A stretch of 64,000 bases of DNA from FEN-1139 sp964396375 (GTDB lineage: Bacteria; Myxococcota_A; Polyangia; Polyangiales; Polyangiaceae), in contig CAYNEY010000033.1 in the NCBI GenBank assembly GCA_964396375.1, forward strand, positions 1 to 64,000. Reading direction: 5' to 3'. Shown piece by piece: positions 34,374 through 43,401 of this stretch. How positions within the stretch are numbered: the first letter of the stretch is position 1; each line of letters opens with the position of its first letter. The notes under the pieces were generated by a model. That model did not search any database and was not told the DNA's origin. It saw only the letters and a list, made by a program, of their open reading frames with translations. Both the position numbers and the translations under genes were made by a program.

Positions 34374-36496
34374 ACCGGGGTCCATTCGTGGGCCAAGAGG
34401 GCCATGGCGTGTGGGGCAAGGCTGAGATGCTTACCCTTGGCCACGCGCTGCGTCGGGAACGTGGCAGTGTTGATGAGCTCATACCAGACTCCCGAACGAT
34501 CGAAGTCGGGCAGGCAGAAGTTTTTGGCTCGGTTGCTGGCGTTGAGCAACAAAAGGAGCGGGGGGTGCGGGGTCTGACCTTCCAGGTCGGTGTCGGTGTG
34601 GTCACCCCACATCAGCATCGACAGGCAGTGAGCGCGTGGGCTCTGCCAGTCTTCGGTGGTCATCTCGTTGCCATCGGCACGAAGCCAGCGGACATCCTTG
34701 ACCCCTTCGGTGGTGGGGACCCGGCCAAGAAAGAACCTCCGACGGCGGAGCACTGGATACCGACGTCGCAGCTCGAACACCGCCCGCACGAAAGCCAGCA
34801 GTTCTTCTGCGTCACGTCCCAGGTGCCAATCCGTCCAGCTGAGCTGATTGTCTTGGCAGTAGGCGTTGTTGTTGCCAGCCTGTGTTCGTCCCAGCTCGTC
34901 GCCTTGACTGAGCATGGGCACACCCTGCGAGAAGGCCAAGGTTGCCAAGAAGTTGCGCTTCATGCGCTCGCGGAGTCGCACGATCTGGCTGGTGGTGACC
35001 TCCCCCTCGACACCCCAGTTGCGCGAGAAATTCTCGCTGGTTCCGTCGCGGTTGTCCTCGCCGTTGGCGGTGTTGAGCTTGCGCTCATACGTCACCAGGT
35101 CGTGGAGAGTGAAACCATCGTGGCAGGTCACGAAATTGACGCTCGCAAAGGGCCCGCGGCCGTTGTGAGAGAACAGATCACTCGAACCCGAGAGTCGCGA
35201 GGCCAGCTCCGGGATCTGTCCATCATCCCCGCGCCAGAAGCGCCGCACCGTATCGCGATAGCGTCCGTTCCACTCGCTCCACCCAGGCGGAAAGCCACCC
35301 AACCGGTAGCCACCGGGACCGAGATCCCACGGCTCCGCGATCAGCTTGGTTCGCGAGAGGATTGGATCCTGTTGAATGGTCATGAAGAACCGCGAATTCA
35401 CGTCGAACTCGTGGGGATCACGGGCGAGCGTGGGTGCGAGATCGAAGCGGAAACCGTCCACGTGCATCTCGGTGACCCAGTAACGGAGGCTGTCGAGCAC
35501 CAGCTGGAGCACTCGAGGATGGAGCAGATTGAGGCTGTTGCCGCAACCAGTGAAATCGGTGGTACGACGTCGATCCTGGGCGGGTAAACGGTAGTAGGAG
35601 GCGTTGTCGATGCCGCGAAAGCACAACGTGGGACCGAGCTCGTTGCCCTCTCCGGTGTGGTTGAACACCACGTCCAGCAAGACTTCGAGGCCGGCGCGAT
35701 GGAGCGCCTTGACCATGGTTTTGAACTCGGTCACTTGCTGTCCGAGGCAGCCAGAGGCGAAGCGCGGGTCAGGCGCGAAAAAACCGATGGTGTTGTAGCC
35801 CCAGTAGTTGACGAGCCCGAGATCGAGGAGTCGCCGATCGTGCGCCACCTGATGCACCGGCAAGAGTTCGATACTGGTTACCCCGAGCCGACGCAAGTGA
35901 TCGACCACCGGGCGGGCGGTGAGCCCGAGGTAGGTTCCCCGCAGGTGTTCGGGGACGTGGGGGTGGAGTGCTGTCATCCCCTTCACGTGACACTCGTAGA
36001 TAACGGTCTCTGACCACGGAACGCGGGGGGAGTGATCGTCGCCCCAGGTGAAGGCGGTGTCGATCACTATGCTCTTCGGAACCTTGCCGACGCTGGGAAC
36101 AGTGCTCGGCGAAAGATCGAGTCGCTCGTCCCTCGTGTCGTAGCCGAAGCTTTCATCGGACCACAAAAGCGGGCCGGCGATGGCTTTGGCGTATGGATCG
36201 ATCAAGAGCTGGTTGGGGTTGAAGCGGTGACCTTGCAATGGCGCATACGGTCCCCGCACGCGGTAACCGTAGAGTTGGCCTGGGCGTGCATCAGGGAGGT
36301 ACACATGCCAGACATGATTGGTCCTCTCGATCAGCGGGACCACGCTGCGACATGCCGTGTCTAGAGCGCGATCGAACAAGAGCAACTCGACAGCCTCGGC
36401 ATTCTCCGAGAAGAGGGCGAAATTGACGCCTTCACCGTCCCACTCGGCACCAAGCCGATGGGCATCTCCGGGCCACGCGCGATCTCGGCTCACCAC
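34370..36496 (-). CDS. glgX: Glycogen debranching enzyme (GlgX/isoamylase type)
   Basis: A 708-aa GH13 debranching enzyme. Seen: GAEWDGEGVNFALFSENAE (CBM48), YWGYNTIGFFAPDPRFAS, nucleophile region DGFRFDLAPTLARD, acid region KLIAEPWDLGPGGY and TCHDGFTLHDLVTYERK. GTG 36496 (or the next GTG) follows a GGAGGG site, 8 bp after glgE. Same-strand order glgE-glgX-glgB indicates one alpha-glucan operon. Confidence 0.95.
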   Translation of the reverse strand: MVSRDRAWPGDAHRLGAEWDGEGVNFALFSENAEAVELLLFDRALDTACRSVVPLIERTNHVWHVYLPDARPGQLYGYRVRGPYAPLQGHRFNPNQLLIDPYAKAIAGPLLWSDESFGYDTRDERLDLSPSTVPSVGKVPKSIVIDTAFTWGDDHSPRVPWSETVIYECHVKGMTALHPHVPEHLRGTYLGLTARPVVDHLRRLGVTSIELLPVHQVAHDRRLLDLGLVNYWGYNTIGFFAPDPRFASGCLGQQVTEFKTMVKALHRAGLEVLLDVVFNHTGEGNELGPTLCFRGIDNASYYRLPAQDRRRTTDFTGCGNSLNLLHPRVLQLVLDSLRYWVTEMHVDGFRFDLAPTLARDPHEFDVNSRFFMTIQQDPILSRTKLIAEPWDLGPGGYRLGGFPPGWSEWNGRYRDTVRRFWRGDDGQIPELASRLSGSSDLFSHNGRGPFASVNFVTCHDGFTLHDLVTYERKLNTANGEDNRDGTSENFSRNWGVEGEVTTSQIVRLRERMKRNFLATLAFSQGVPMLSQGDELGRTQAGNNNAYCQDNQLSWTDWHLGRDAEELLAFVRAVFELRRRYPVLRRRRFFLGRVPTTEGVKDVRWLRADGNEMTTEDWQSPRAHCLSMLMWGDHTDTDLEGQTPHPPLLLLLNASNRAKNFCLPDFDRSGVWYELINTATFPTQRVAKGKHLSLAPHAMALLAHEWTPV

Positions 36497-36503
36497 CTCA
36501 CCG

Positions 36504-38477
36504 TCATCCCTCCGAGGTCGGTCGGATCAGGCGCATGACATGTCCGACCCGCTCGGTCGGATCGAGCCGCACGTAGTTACGGCGACCACGCCAGGTGTGA
36601 CGCACCCCAGTCAGCAGATCCTCGACGTCGAACATCTGCTCTTCCCCAAGACCGAGGCTCTCGAGCGGGAGATGAACCATGCACTCGTGCATCCGATGGG
36701 GGTCCAGGTTGACGATCACGAAGAGCACGTTGTCACCGCTCCGCTTCAGGTAGGCGAGGACCTGCTCATACTCGGTGTACAAGAAGGCCACATTGCCGAG
36801 ATCCTGCAGCGCTGGGTGTTCGCGGCGGATCCGATTCAGCTTGGCGATATCCTGCTTGATGTTGCCGAACTGGTTCAGATTCCGCTGGCGAATCTCGTAT
36901 TTCTCGGAGTTCAGGTACTCCTCACTGCCGGAGGCGACCGCACGGTTCTCGCACAGCTCGAAGCCACTGTAGATCCCGTACGAGGGAGACAGAGTTGCCG
37001 CCAAGAGCAGACGGATGCGAAACGCCGGACGCCCACCGGTTTGCAGGTACTCGTGGAGAATGTCCGGCGTGTTCGCGAAGAAATTGGGACGGAAGAAGTC
37101 CACCATTGGGCTCTGGGTGAGCTCTCCAAGGTAGGCCTGAAGGTCCCACGAGCTGTTCTTCCAGGTGAAATAGGTGTAACTCTGGGAAAAGCCGAGTTTG
37201 GCCAGTGCCTTCATGCGTTTCGGGCGCGTGAACGATTCGGAGAGGAATATGACGTCCGGGTGCTGTTTTCTGACTTCAGCCAGCAGCCACTCCCAGAAGG
37301 CGAGCGGCTTGGTGTGTGGGTTGTCGACTCGGAAGATGCGCACCCCACGCTCGATCCAGAAGGCTAGGATCTCATAGCAAGCGCGCCACAGCGCCTCGCG
37401 ATCCTCGCACCAGAAATTGATCGGATAGATGTCCTCGTACTTCTTCGGTGGGTTCTCCGCGTAGCGGATGGTCCCGTCGGCGCGCACGAAGAACCACTCG
37501 GGGTGTTCCTTGCACCAGGGATGGTCAGGCGCGCACTGAAGGGCGTAGTCGAGGGCGATCTCTAGGCCAAAATCCTGCGCCGTCTTCACCATTTGCTCGA
37601 AATCAGCCACGGTTCCGAGCTCGGGGTGCACCGCCGTGTGTCCCCCCTCCTCTGCGCCTATTGCCCAGGGACTCCCCACGTCACCGGGCTGGCAGACGGC
37701 GCTGTTGTTGCGGCCCTTGCGGTGACTCCTTCCGATCGGATGGATCGGTGGGAGGTACAAGACATCGAACCCGAGCGCTGCCAGCTCGGGGATCCGCTCC
37801 TCCACGTCGGCAAACGTGCCATGCTTACCGTTCTCCTTGCTCTGCGAGCGTGGAAATAGCTCATACCAAGCCCCGAACTTGGCCACCTCACGCTCCACCA
37901 GCACCTCGAGGATTCGCTCGTAGCGAGTGCACTGCTCGGGGGCAAGAGGACCTTCTGTGAGCGCGCTGAGCTCGTTCGAGAGGGTCAACTCGATCCGTGC
38001 TGAGAGTTCAAGTCGGTCGTCGGCGAGGCGCTCAGCGAACGCGCGCAACCGAACGGCTAGGTCGCGGCTTCGATGTGCAGCGATCCGTTCCAGGATAGCG
38101 CATGCTTCGAGCAGCTCGGAGACCACGTTCTGGCCTGCGGCGATCCGTTTCTTGAGTTCGGTGGTGAAGGTGCGAAAGACGTCCGGCCAGGCTTCGATGG
38201 TGTATTGGAAGAGCCCTAGCCGATCGACAGTGAACTCTCCAAACCAGCGATCCGGATCGTAGTCATAGCTGAGTGGTGCGTGGTGAAACGCGCCGCTGCC
38301 ATGGGGGCGGTACAAGATCTGGCCGGCTATTACGTCGTGACCATCCTTGAAGATGTCGACGCCGACTCGAACCACTTCGCCGACCACACGCTTGATGGGG
38401 AAGCGACCGGCGTCGAGTTCCGGTTCTACGTTTTCGATCACGAGGTGAGGGAACACACGTGCTCGGGCTGTATTCAT
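36504..38477 (-). CDS. glgE: Alpha-1,4-glucan:maltose-1-phosphate maltosyltransferase
   Basis: A 657-aa GH13_3 enzyme extending alpha-glucans from maltose 1-phosphate. Seen: RVVGEVVRVGVDIFKDGHD (N-domain), FDVLYLPPIHPIG, RKGRNN, GVRIFRVDNPHTKPLAFWEW with the nucleophile Asp, VIFLSESFTRP with the general acid, and NSSWDLQAYL. ATG 38477 matches family N-termini; the frame upstream is not coding-like. Neither treS nor maltokinase is adjacent, so the maltose-1-phosphate source must be elsewhere. Confidence 0.95.
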   Translation of the reverse strand: MNTARARVFPHLVIENVEPELDAGRFPIKRVVGEVVRVGVDIFKDGHDVIAGQILYRPHGSGAFHHAPLSYDYDPDRWFGEFTVDRLGLFQYTIEAWPDVFRTFTTELKKRIAAGQNVVSELLEACAILERIAAHRSRDLAVRLRAFAERLADDRLELSARIELTLSNELSALTEGPLAPEQCTRYERILEVLVEREVAKFGAWYELFPRSQSKENGKHGTFADVEERIPELAALGFDVLYLPPIHPIGRSHRKGRNNSAVCQPGDVGSPWAIGAEEGGHTAVHPELGTVADFEQMVKTAQDFGLEIALDYALQCAPDHPWCKEHPEWFFVRADGTIRYAENPPKKYEDIYPINFWCEDREALWRACYEILAFWIERGVRIFRVDNPHTKPLAFWEWLLAEVRKQHPDVIFLSESFTRPKRMKALAKLGFSQSYTYFTWKNSSWDLQAYLGELTQSPMVDFFRPNFFANTPDILHEYLQTGGRPAFRIRLLLAATLSPSYGIYSGFELCENRAVASGSEEYLNSEKYEIRQRNLNQFGNIKQDIAKLNRIRREHPALQDLGNVAFLYTEYEQVLAYLKRSGDNVLFVIVNLDPHRMHECMVHLPLESLGLGEEQMFDVEDLLTGVRHTWRGRRNYVRLDPTERVGHVMRLIRPTSEG

Positions 38478-38757
38478 CGCTGAAGTGGAAGGAGCATCGG
38501 CCCGCAACGGGCGAGATCGTCTCGGATCGCGGGCACGGGTGGACAAGAGAGCTCGGCCCAGTCTCCCTGCATCGGCCACCTGGGTCAAGCAGATGGGGGC
38601 GGCCTTTGGTCCGGTTCGTGCCGTTTCAGATCCGCACGGTTCAGTTCTGCAATGTGCGATCCCGAAGTCCAGAACGACGCTGCGATTTCAGATATTTGGA
38701 CATTGCCTGGGGTTGGCATATGAGGTGCTGTTCCTCTTCCCTTCGAGTGACTTCGCC

Positions 38758-39270
38758 GTGAACCGTTCCGAACCACCTCCTGTACAGGATCCCAGTGCTT
38801 CTTCCCCGGAGTGGGATTGCCGCTCGTCTGTCCACAGCCGACCCCCAGCGGCGCTCGAGCGAAGGCCGCGGGTGTTGCTCGCGTACGGCTCCGAGCTGGT
38901 GCGCGCGGCCTTTTTGCCCGTGATCCGGATGCTCTCTGCTCACCGGGAGGAGGCTGCTTCGGCGACTGAGTTCGAGCGACAACTGACACATGGGGGGCCG
39001 TTCGATCTCGTGCTCGCGGAGAGTCACTTCGACCGAGTCTCGGTGCTTGGGCTGCTCACTGGTACCCGGTTGGTTGGTTCTTGCGTGCCGTTCATCCTCG
39101 TTCAATCGTTCCACGGCAATCTGATGCGGGTGTTGATCGGCGGAACGGGGCGGGCGGTGCTTGGCTTGCGGGTGATCAACGAGCCTGCCCTGTTCGAACT
39201 CGCGCAAGAGCTTGTCGACAGCCACAACGCCCGACCGATGAGCCTCGAGCCCCAAGCTCTGCGACGCTGA
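38758..39270 (+). CDS. Small protein with degenerate receiver-like domain
   Basis: About 170 aa from GTG 38758 (open frame extends up to 38485, overlapping glgE's start region). The core RPRVLLAYGSELVRAAFLPVI... FDLVLAESHFDRVSV... CVPFILVQSFHG follows the CheY-like strand order. The acidic pair of the first loop is missing and the phospho-Asp position reads Glu (LVLAES), so normal phosphorylation is unlikely. Role unknown; convergent with the kinase gene 39273-41111. Start uncertain. Confidence 0.5.
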   Translation: MNRSEPPPVQDPSASSPEWDCRSSVHSRPPAALERRPRVLLAYGSELVRAAFLPVIRMLSAHREEAASATEFERQLTHGGPFDLVLAESHFDRVSVLGLLTGTRLVGSCVPFILVQSFHGNLMRVLIGGTGRAVLGLRVINEPALFELAQELVDSHNARPMSLEPQALRR

Positions 39271-39272
39271 TT

Positions 39273-41111
39273 TCAAAGCCCCGCGTTGGTGTCGCTCTGG
39301 TGCGGTGCCTGTTGCTCGCTCGGCGACGGTCGCGCATCGGTTGCCGAGACCGACGCCTGAGGTGGCGTGGCCGGAACAACCGGCACCGACTCGGTCGGAG
39401 TGGCTGGTGACTCGACATCCAGTGAAGGATTGCCCAAGCCCGTTGGGTGAAGAGCATCGGATCCATGAAGGCCGGTGGCGGGAGGGGTGGGAATGCTTGG
39501 CGGTGCGCTGGCGATTGGAGCCGATTGATCGGCCGCGGGGGGGGCGAGCATGGGAGCACTCGAGGTGGCTGGCGCAGGGCCTCCCGAAGACACGGGGGTG
39601 AGTGTGTGCGGTAGGGAGTCATGCCCACTCCCCTGGCCTGGGGCGAGAGCGGGTCGGGATGACGGGTGCGTGGGTGGGCTCGGCTCTGCCCTGAGCGAGG
39701 GGCTGGCGGTGGGTGCAACGATGCTGCTGATGGGGGGCACGACGGTGCTGCTGGTAGCGGCGCGCGGGTTGGTGCGTTCCCGCTGTGGGGATGGTCGCGT
39801 CACACTGGTTATTGGCACGGGCTCGATGGTATTGGTCGAACCACGCCACCACTCGCGTGCGCGGCGGGATAGGAGCATGGTCGCGACCAGCACTGCAAGT
39901 AGCATCACCACCACCACTCCAAGCCAGAACTCCCCGAAAATGCGCCGCTCCGACTCGATGTGCCGTCGCGCGGTGGCCACTCGCGGTGGTTCGGGTGCAA
40001 GTTCGTCTGCAGCGAGCCCTGCCCGAGGTGCTGAGATCGGGTCGGGGGTGGGGAGCTTCGTCTGGGGGCGGCTGTGCAGCGGCGCGGACGGAGAGTCGTC
40101 ACGCAGTTTCGGATCCTCGTCCAGCACAGTGGCGGCGAATGGGGCCACTTCAAGCAGTGGCGTTTCGCCAGTTGGCGTGACTTGAGCTAGTCGCGGGCCG
40201 TTCTTTTGCTCGAGGGCCAAGGGTTCCTCGAACAGGGAGCGTACGTCGAGTTCCTCGCCCACGGCCTCCACCAAGGCGGCGGCGAGTTCTCGCGCCGATT
40301 GGAAACGCAGCGCCGGATCGCGCTCCGTGGCGTGGGCGAACCAAGCATCGAACCTCGGTGAGAGTTCAGGCCTGAGTGTGGAAGGCACGGGGATGGGACG
40401 AATGCAGATGGACAGCACGAGATCCCCCAAGGCCTCACTGTCGAATGGTCGCCGCCCGGTGAACATCTCGAACACCATCACGCCGAGGGCCCAGAGATCG
40501 GTGCGATGATCGACGGTCTTGTTCCCCTGGGCCTGCTCCGGACTCATGTAGTACGGTGTGCCGATGAGCGACCCGGTCTGGGTGCAGCTCGATGGGAGCT
40601 CACCCAGCCCCGCCTTGGTTTTGGCCACACCGAAGTCGAGGATCTTCACCATCTCGTCGTCGCCGTTTCTGACGAGAAAAACATTCTCTGGCTTGAGATC
40701 GCGGTGCACGATGCCCGCCTCGTGGGCACGATCGATCGCCCTACCGACTTGCGTGACGATACGGACTATCTCGCGGGCCGAGAGGGTGGTTCGGCGCATT
40801 CGTTCCGCGAGATTCTCCCCTTCGAGGAGCTCCATCACGATGAACGCCAGCCCCTGGTCTATGCCGTAGTCGAGGATTTGCACCACGTGTGGACTGCGGA
40901 GGGTTGCTGTGGCCTGAGCCTCCCGTAGGAAGCGGTCGAGCGCCCCTTCGCGCCGCGCCACGTCCGGATCGATGATTTTGACCGCGACCGGTGCCTTTAG
41001 GATCAGATGCTCGGCCCGCCAAATGCTTCCAAAGCCCCCCTCCCCGAGCCGATGCTCCAGCCGGTACTTTCCGACCAGCAATCTTCCCGGCTCTGGACAG
41101 GTCTCTCCCAT
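39273..41111 (-). CDS. Hanks-type Ser/Thr protein kinase with Pro/Ser/Thr-rich outer tail
   Basis: A 612-aa kinase: GEGGFGSIW, VAVKII, HRDLKPENVFL, LDFGVAK, IGTPYYMSPEQAQG and DLWALGVMVFEMFTGRRPF. A membrane helix (LGVVVVMLLAVLVATMLLS) near residue 410 is followed by about 180 residues rich in Pro, Ser, Thr and Ala, with no domain recognised. ATG 41111 is chosen over GTG 41120. Divergent from a lipoprotein gene at 41208. Confidence 0.93.
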   Translation of the reverse strand: MGETCPEPGRLLVGKYRLEHRLGEGGFGSIWRAEHLILKAPVAVKIIDPDVARREGALDRFLREAQATATLRSPHVVQILDYGIDQGLAFIVMELLEGENLAERMRRTTLSAREIVRIVTQVGRAIDRAHEAGIVHRDLKPENVFLVRNGDDEMVKILDFGVAKTKAGLGELPSSCTQTGSLIGTPYYMSPEQAQGNKTVDHRTDLWALGVMVFEMFTGRRPFDSEALGDLVLSICIRPIPVPSTLRPELSPRFDAWFAHATERDPALRFQSARELAAALVEAVGEELDVRSLFEEPLALEQKNGPRLAQVTPTGETPLLEVAPFAATVLDEDPKLRDDSPSAPLHSRPQTKLPTPDPISAPRAGLAADELAPEPPRVATARRHIESERRIFGEFWLGVVVVMLLAVLVATMLLSRRAREWWRGSTNTIEPVPITSVTRPSPQRERTNPRAATSSTVVPPISSIVAPTASPSLRAEPSPPTHPSSRPALAPGQGSGHDSLPHTLTPVSSGGPAPATSSAPMLAPPAADQSAPIASAPPSIPTPPATGLHGSDALHPTGLGNPSLDVESPATPTESVPVVPATPPQASVSATDARPSPSEQQAPHQSDTNAGL

Positions 41112-41207
41112 GAGGTGCACGCCACCATAGCGCCCAGTCGACGAAATTGCACCGAGAGTGTGGTCTGGGGCTGGCCTCTGACATGCCTATGGTAGATTCC
41201 GCCCACC

Positions 41208-41885
41208 ATGTCGCACTTCCGCGCCGTCTCGTCAGTCCTTGCTGTCCTGGTCGGGGTGCTCGCGCTGACCTCCCTCGAGGGGTGCCGGAAGCGTGAGAAG
41301 ACGCCGGCACGAACCGCGGCTTCGAGCGCTCCATCCGCCATGCCTTCTGCGCGACCCAGTCCGAAGTCTCCTCCTCTTTCCACTTCGGGTCTCCTGCGTC
41401 CAGGACCACCTCCACCCATGGGTCCTCCCCTGGCCGTAGAAGCGGGGATCGGGATCGGTCCCATCCGATTTGGTGCCACGGTAGCGACGCTGGAGCGCCA
41501 CATGCAAATGAAGTGTGAGGATCTGAGCGCCACGCTCTGCCGCTTCGTCGGTGCGGGGCTGGAGTTCGAGCTAAGCGAGGGAGTGGTATCCGGTATGGTT
41601 GTGCATCGCTTCGACAGACCCGTGCCGGGCCAGCCCGAGCGCCGCTTCGGCACCTTTGCCGGTGGACTCTTGCCGGATGTGCGGTTGACGATGGTCCCAC
41701 AGGCGGTTCATGCCAGCCTCGGTCGTCCTGAGTCTGAGGTCGTGGTGACCGAACAGAACCCGAACCAAACCGTGTTGCGGGAGATCTATCCGGGCCTGAT
41801 CCTCGAGTATGACAAGAACCCAACCAATGGTCGAACCATGCTGGGAGCGATTCGGGTCGTGAAGAATCCGAAGGTGAAGCGCTGA
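41208..41885 (+). CDS. Hypothetical lipoprotein
   Basis: A 225-aa protein with signal peptide and lipobox LEGC, a Pro/Ser/Ala-rich spacer (residues about 28-75) and a C-terminal domain starting GIGIGPIRFGATVATLERHM, containing a Cys pair (MKCEDL...TLCRF). The domain looks like a small periplasmic fold repeating the IGxIRFGAT type start seen in unnamed myxobacterial proteins; no function can be given. Confidence 0.72.
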   Translation: MSHFRAVSSVLAVLVGVLALTSLEGCRKREKTPARTAASSAPSAMPSARPSPKSPPLSTSGLLRPGPPPPMGPPLAVEAGIGIGPIRFGATVATLERHMQMKCEDLSATLCRFVGAGLEFELSEGVVSGMVVHRFDRPVPGQPERRFGTFAGGLLPDVRLTMVPQAVHASLGRPESEVVVTEQNPNQTVLREIYPGLILEYDKNPTNGRTMLGAIRVVKNPKVKR

Positions 41886-41893
41886 GAGCGTTT

Positions 41894-42409
41894 CTACCTT
41901 CGGACGCGGCGGCGTTCTTTCACCATGTTCTGGGTAACCAGGCGCTCTGCTTCACTTGATTCAATCAGAGTCCAGAGATCGTGTTCGGGTCGGTTTCCGG
42001 ACAACTCGAGCAGGATGTCGACGGCTTGGTCGGGGGCGATCAGTCCCTCTCCGCGACCGGGTAGTTCCACCACCGCCGTCCTGGCACGCAACCGCTCCAA
42101 GGCCACGAGCATGGCCGTGACCACACTCCTGTATACCCGCTCGTTGAAGGTCTGCTCGTCCCCGATCCCGAATAGCAGGATCTTGTCGAAAGGGAGGATG
42201 GGGCGGCCAGGAATCAAGAGCAGCTCTCCCAGAGCGCCGGTGCAGATCCCTCGCTCCTGCAGCTCCGAGAGCTTGCCGCGCAGCCGAAAGTCGACCGAGC
42301 CTGCGGTCCCGAGTGGTGGCCGGGCGCGCTCGCCGAGGCAGATCACCAGCACCTCACTTGAAGCCTCATCCAAGCGCCGTAGACCCGTGGGGATGAACCT
42401 GAGATCCAT
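41894..42409 (-). CDS. Stand-alone peptidase M17 N-terminal-domain-like protein
   Basis: A 171-aa protein resembling only the N-terminal (non-catalytic) domain of leucyl aminopeptidases: LICLGE-type strand (VLVICLGERARPP), DFRLRGKLSEL, LLIPGRPILPFDKILLFGIGD and NERVYRSVVTAML. The metal-binding peptidase half is absent, so it is not a peptidase. ATG 42409 lies 15 bp after the nusB stop; the open frame upstream overlaps nusB. Being last in the rib-nusB operon, it may be carried along with it. Function unknown. Confidence 0.65.
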   Translation of the reverse strand: MDLRFIPTGLRRLDEASSEVLVICLGERARPPLGTAGSVDFRLRGKLSELQERGICTGALGELLLIPGRPILPFDKILLFGIGDEQTFNERVYRSVVTAMLVALERLRARTAVVELPGRGEGLIAPDQAVDILLELSGNRPEHDLWTLIESSEAERLVTQNMVKERRRVRR

Positions 42410-42423
42410 GGGCAGGTGGTGGG

Positions 42424-42870
42424 CTAGTTCGGCGAGCCACCGTCGATTCGCGCCGGGAGCTCCGGAGCACGAAACCGATTGGCAACCTGCTCGAGGATGC
42501 CGTTGACGAAGGCCCCACTCTCCTCTGTGCCGTAACGCTTCGCGAGCTCGACCGCCTCGTCGAGGATCACCGCGCGAGGAACGTCGGTACGGTACTTGAG
42601 TTCGAAGGCGCCGAGTCGCAAAACGTTCCGATCGACGCGAGTCATCCGCGAGAGTCGCCAATTTTCGCTGACTTCGGTCAACACCTCATCGAGTTCGACG
42701 CAGGCCTGTTCGACACCGCGCACCAAGCTCTCTGAATAGGTGCGGCCCTCGCCATCACCCGGTGTCTCGCGCCAGAAGTCCGCGATTGCAAGCTCGGCTG
42801 TGTGCCCTCCAGCGTCGATGGCGAACAACATCTGCAGGGCAGATTCACGAGCTGTGGAGCGTGCACCCAT
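42424..42870 (-). CDS. nusB: Transcription antitermination factor NusB
   Basis: A 148-aa helical RNA-binding protein starting ARESALQMLFAID and containing RVDRNVLRLGAFEL, DVPRAVILDEAVELAKRYGTEESGAFVNGILEQVA. It acts in rRNA antitermination. It starts 12 bp after ribH, a widespread ribH-nusB arrangement. Confidence 0.95.
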   Translation of the reverse strand: MGARSTARESALQMLFAIDAGGHTAELAIADFWRETPGDGEGRTYSESLVRGVEQACVELDEVLTEVSENWRLSRMTRVDRNVLRLGAFELKYRTDVPRAVILDEAVELAKRYGTEESGAFVNGILEQVANRFRAPELPARIDGGSPN

Positions 42871-42881
42871 CGGTCGCCCTC

Positions 42882-43388
42882 TCAGAGCCCTTCACCGGAA
42901 AGCACCAGATCGAGTGCCACCATTTCAATTACGGCCATCGCAGCATCGAAGCCCTTGTTGCCGGCCTTCACGCCCGCACGATCGACCGCCTGCTCGACGT
43001 TGTCCGTGGTCAAGACCCCGAACCCGATCGGAAGCTTGGTGGAGAGCGCAATCGTGGCCAAACCTTTGGTCACTTCAGCGGCGACATACTCGAAGTGAGG
43101 TGTAGTGCCACGGATCACTGCTCCGAGCGCGACCAGCCCCGCGAACCGACCGGTCGCTCCAAGCCGCGCCACGACCTGAGGGAGCTCCCAGCAACCAGGG
43201 ACCCGCACCACCACCATCAGCTCCGGATCGCAGCCGTGGCGGGTCAGTGCGTCGACCGCGCCGTCGATCAAGCGATCGACGATGAACGCGTTGAATCGGC
43301 TGGCCACGATAGCGAAGCGTGCCCCCTTCGGGAGAACGAATGAGCCCTCGAGCGACTTTCCAACCACAGATCCAAGCGGAATACTCAT
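42882..43388 (-). CDS. ribH: 6,7-dimethyl-8-ribityllumazine synthase
   Basis: A 168-aa enzyme of riboflavin synthesis. Signatures: FAIVASRFNAFIVDRLIDGA, VRVPGCWELP, VALGAVIRGTTPHFEYVA and PIGFGVLTTDNVEQA. ATG 43388 is chosen to give the normal N-terminus; the frame continues upstream into the ribBX gene. Located 14 bp after ribBX. Confidence 0.95.
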   Translation of the reverse strand: MSIPLGSVVGKSLEGSFVLPKGARFAIVASRFNAFIVDRLIDGAVDALTRHGCDPELMVVVRVPGCWELPQVVARLGATGRFAGLVALGAVIRGTTPHFEYVAAEVTKGLATIALSTKLPIGFGVLTTDNVEQAVDRAGVKAGNKGFDAAMAVIEMVALDLVLSGEGL

Positions 43389-43401
43389 GACGGCGCCTAC
43401 C

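Noticed and set aside
34349..35587. 412-aa plus-strand open frame
   Set aside because: It lies wholly antisense to glgX, whose motifs are complete; long antisense frames are expected at this GC content.
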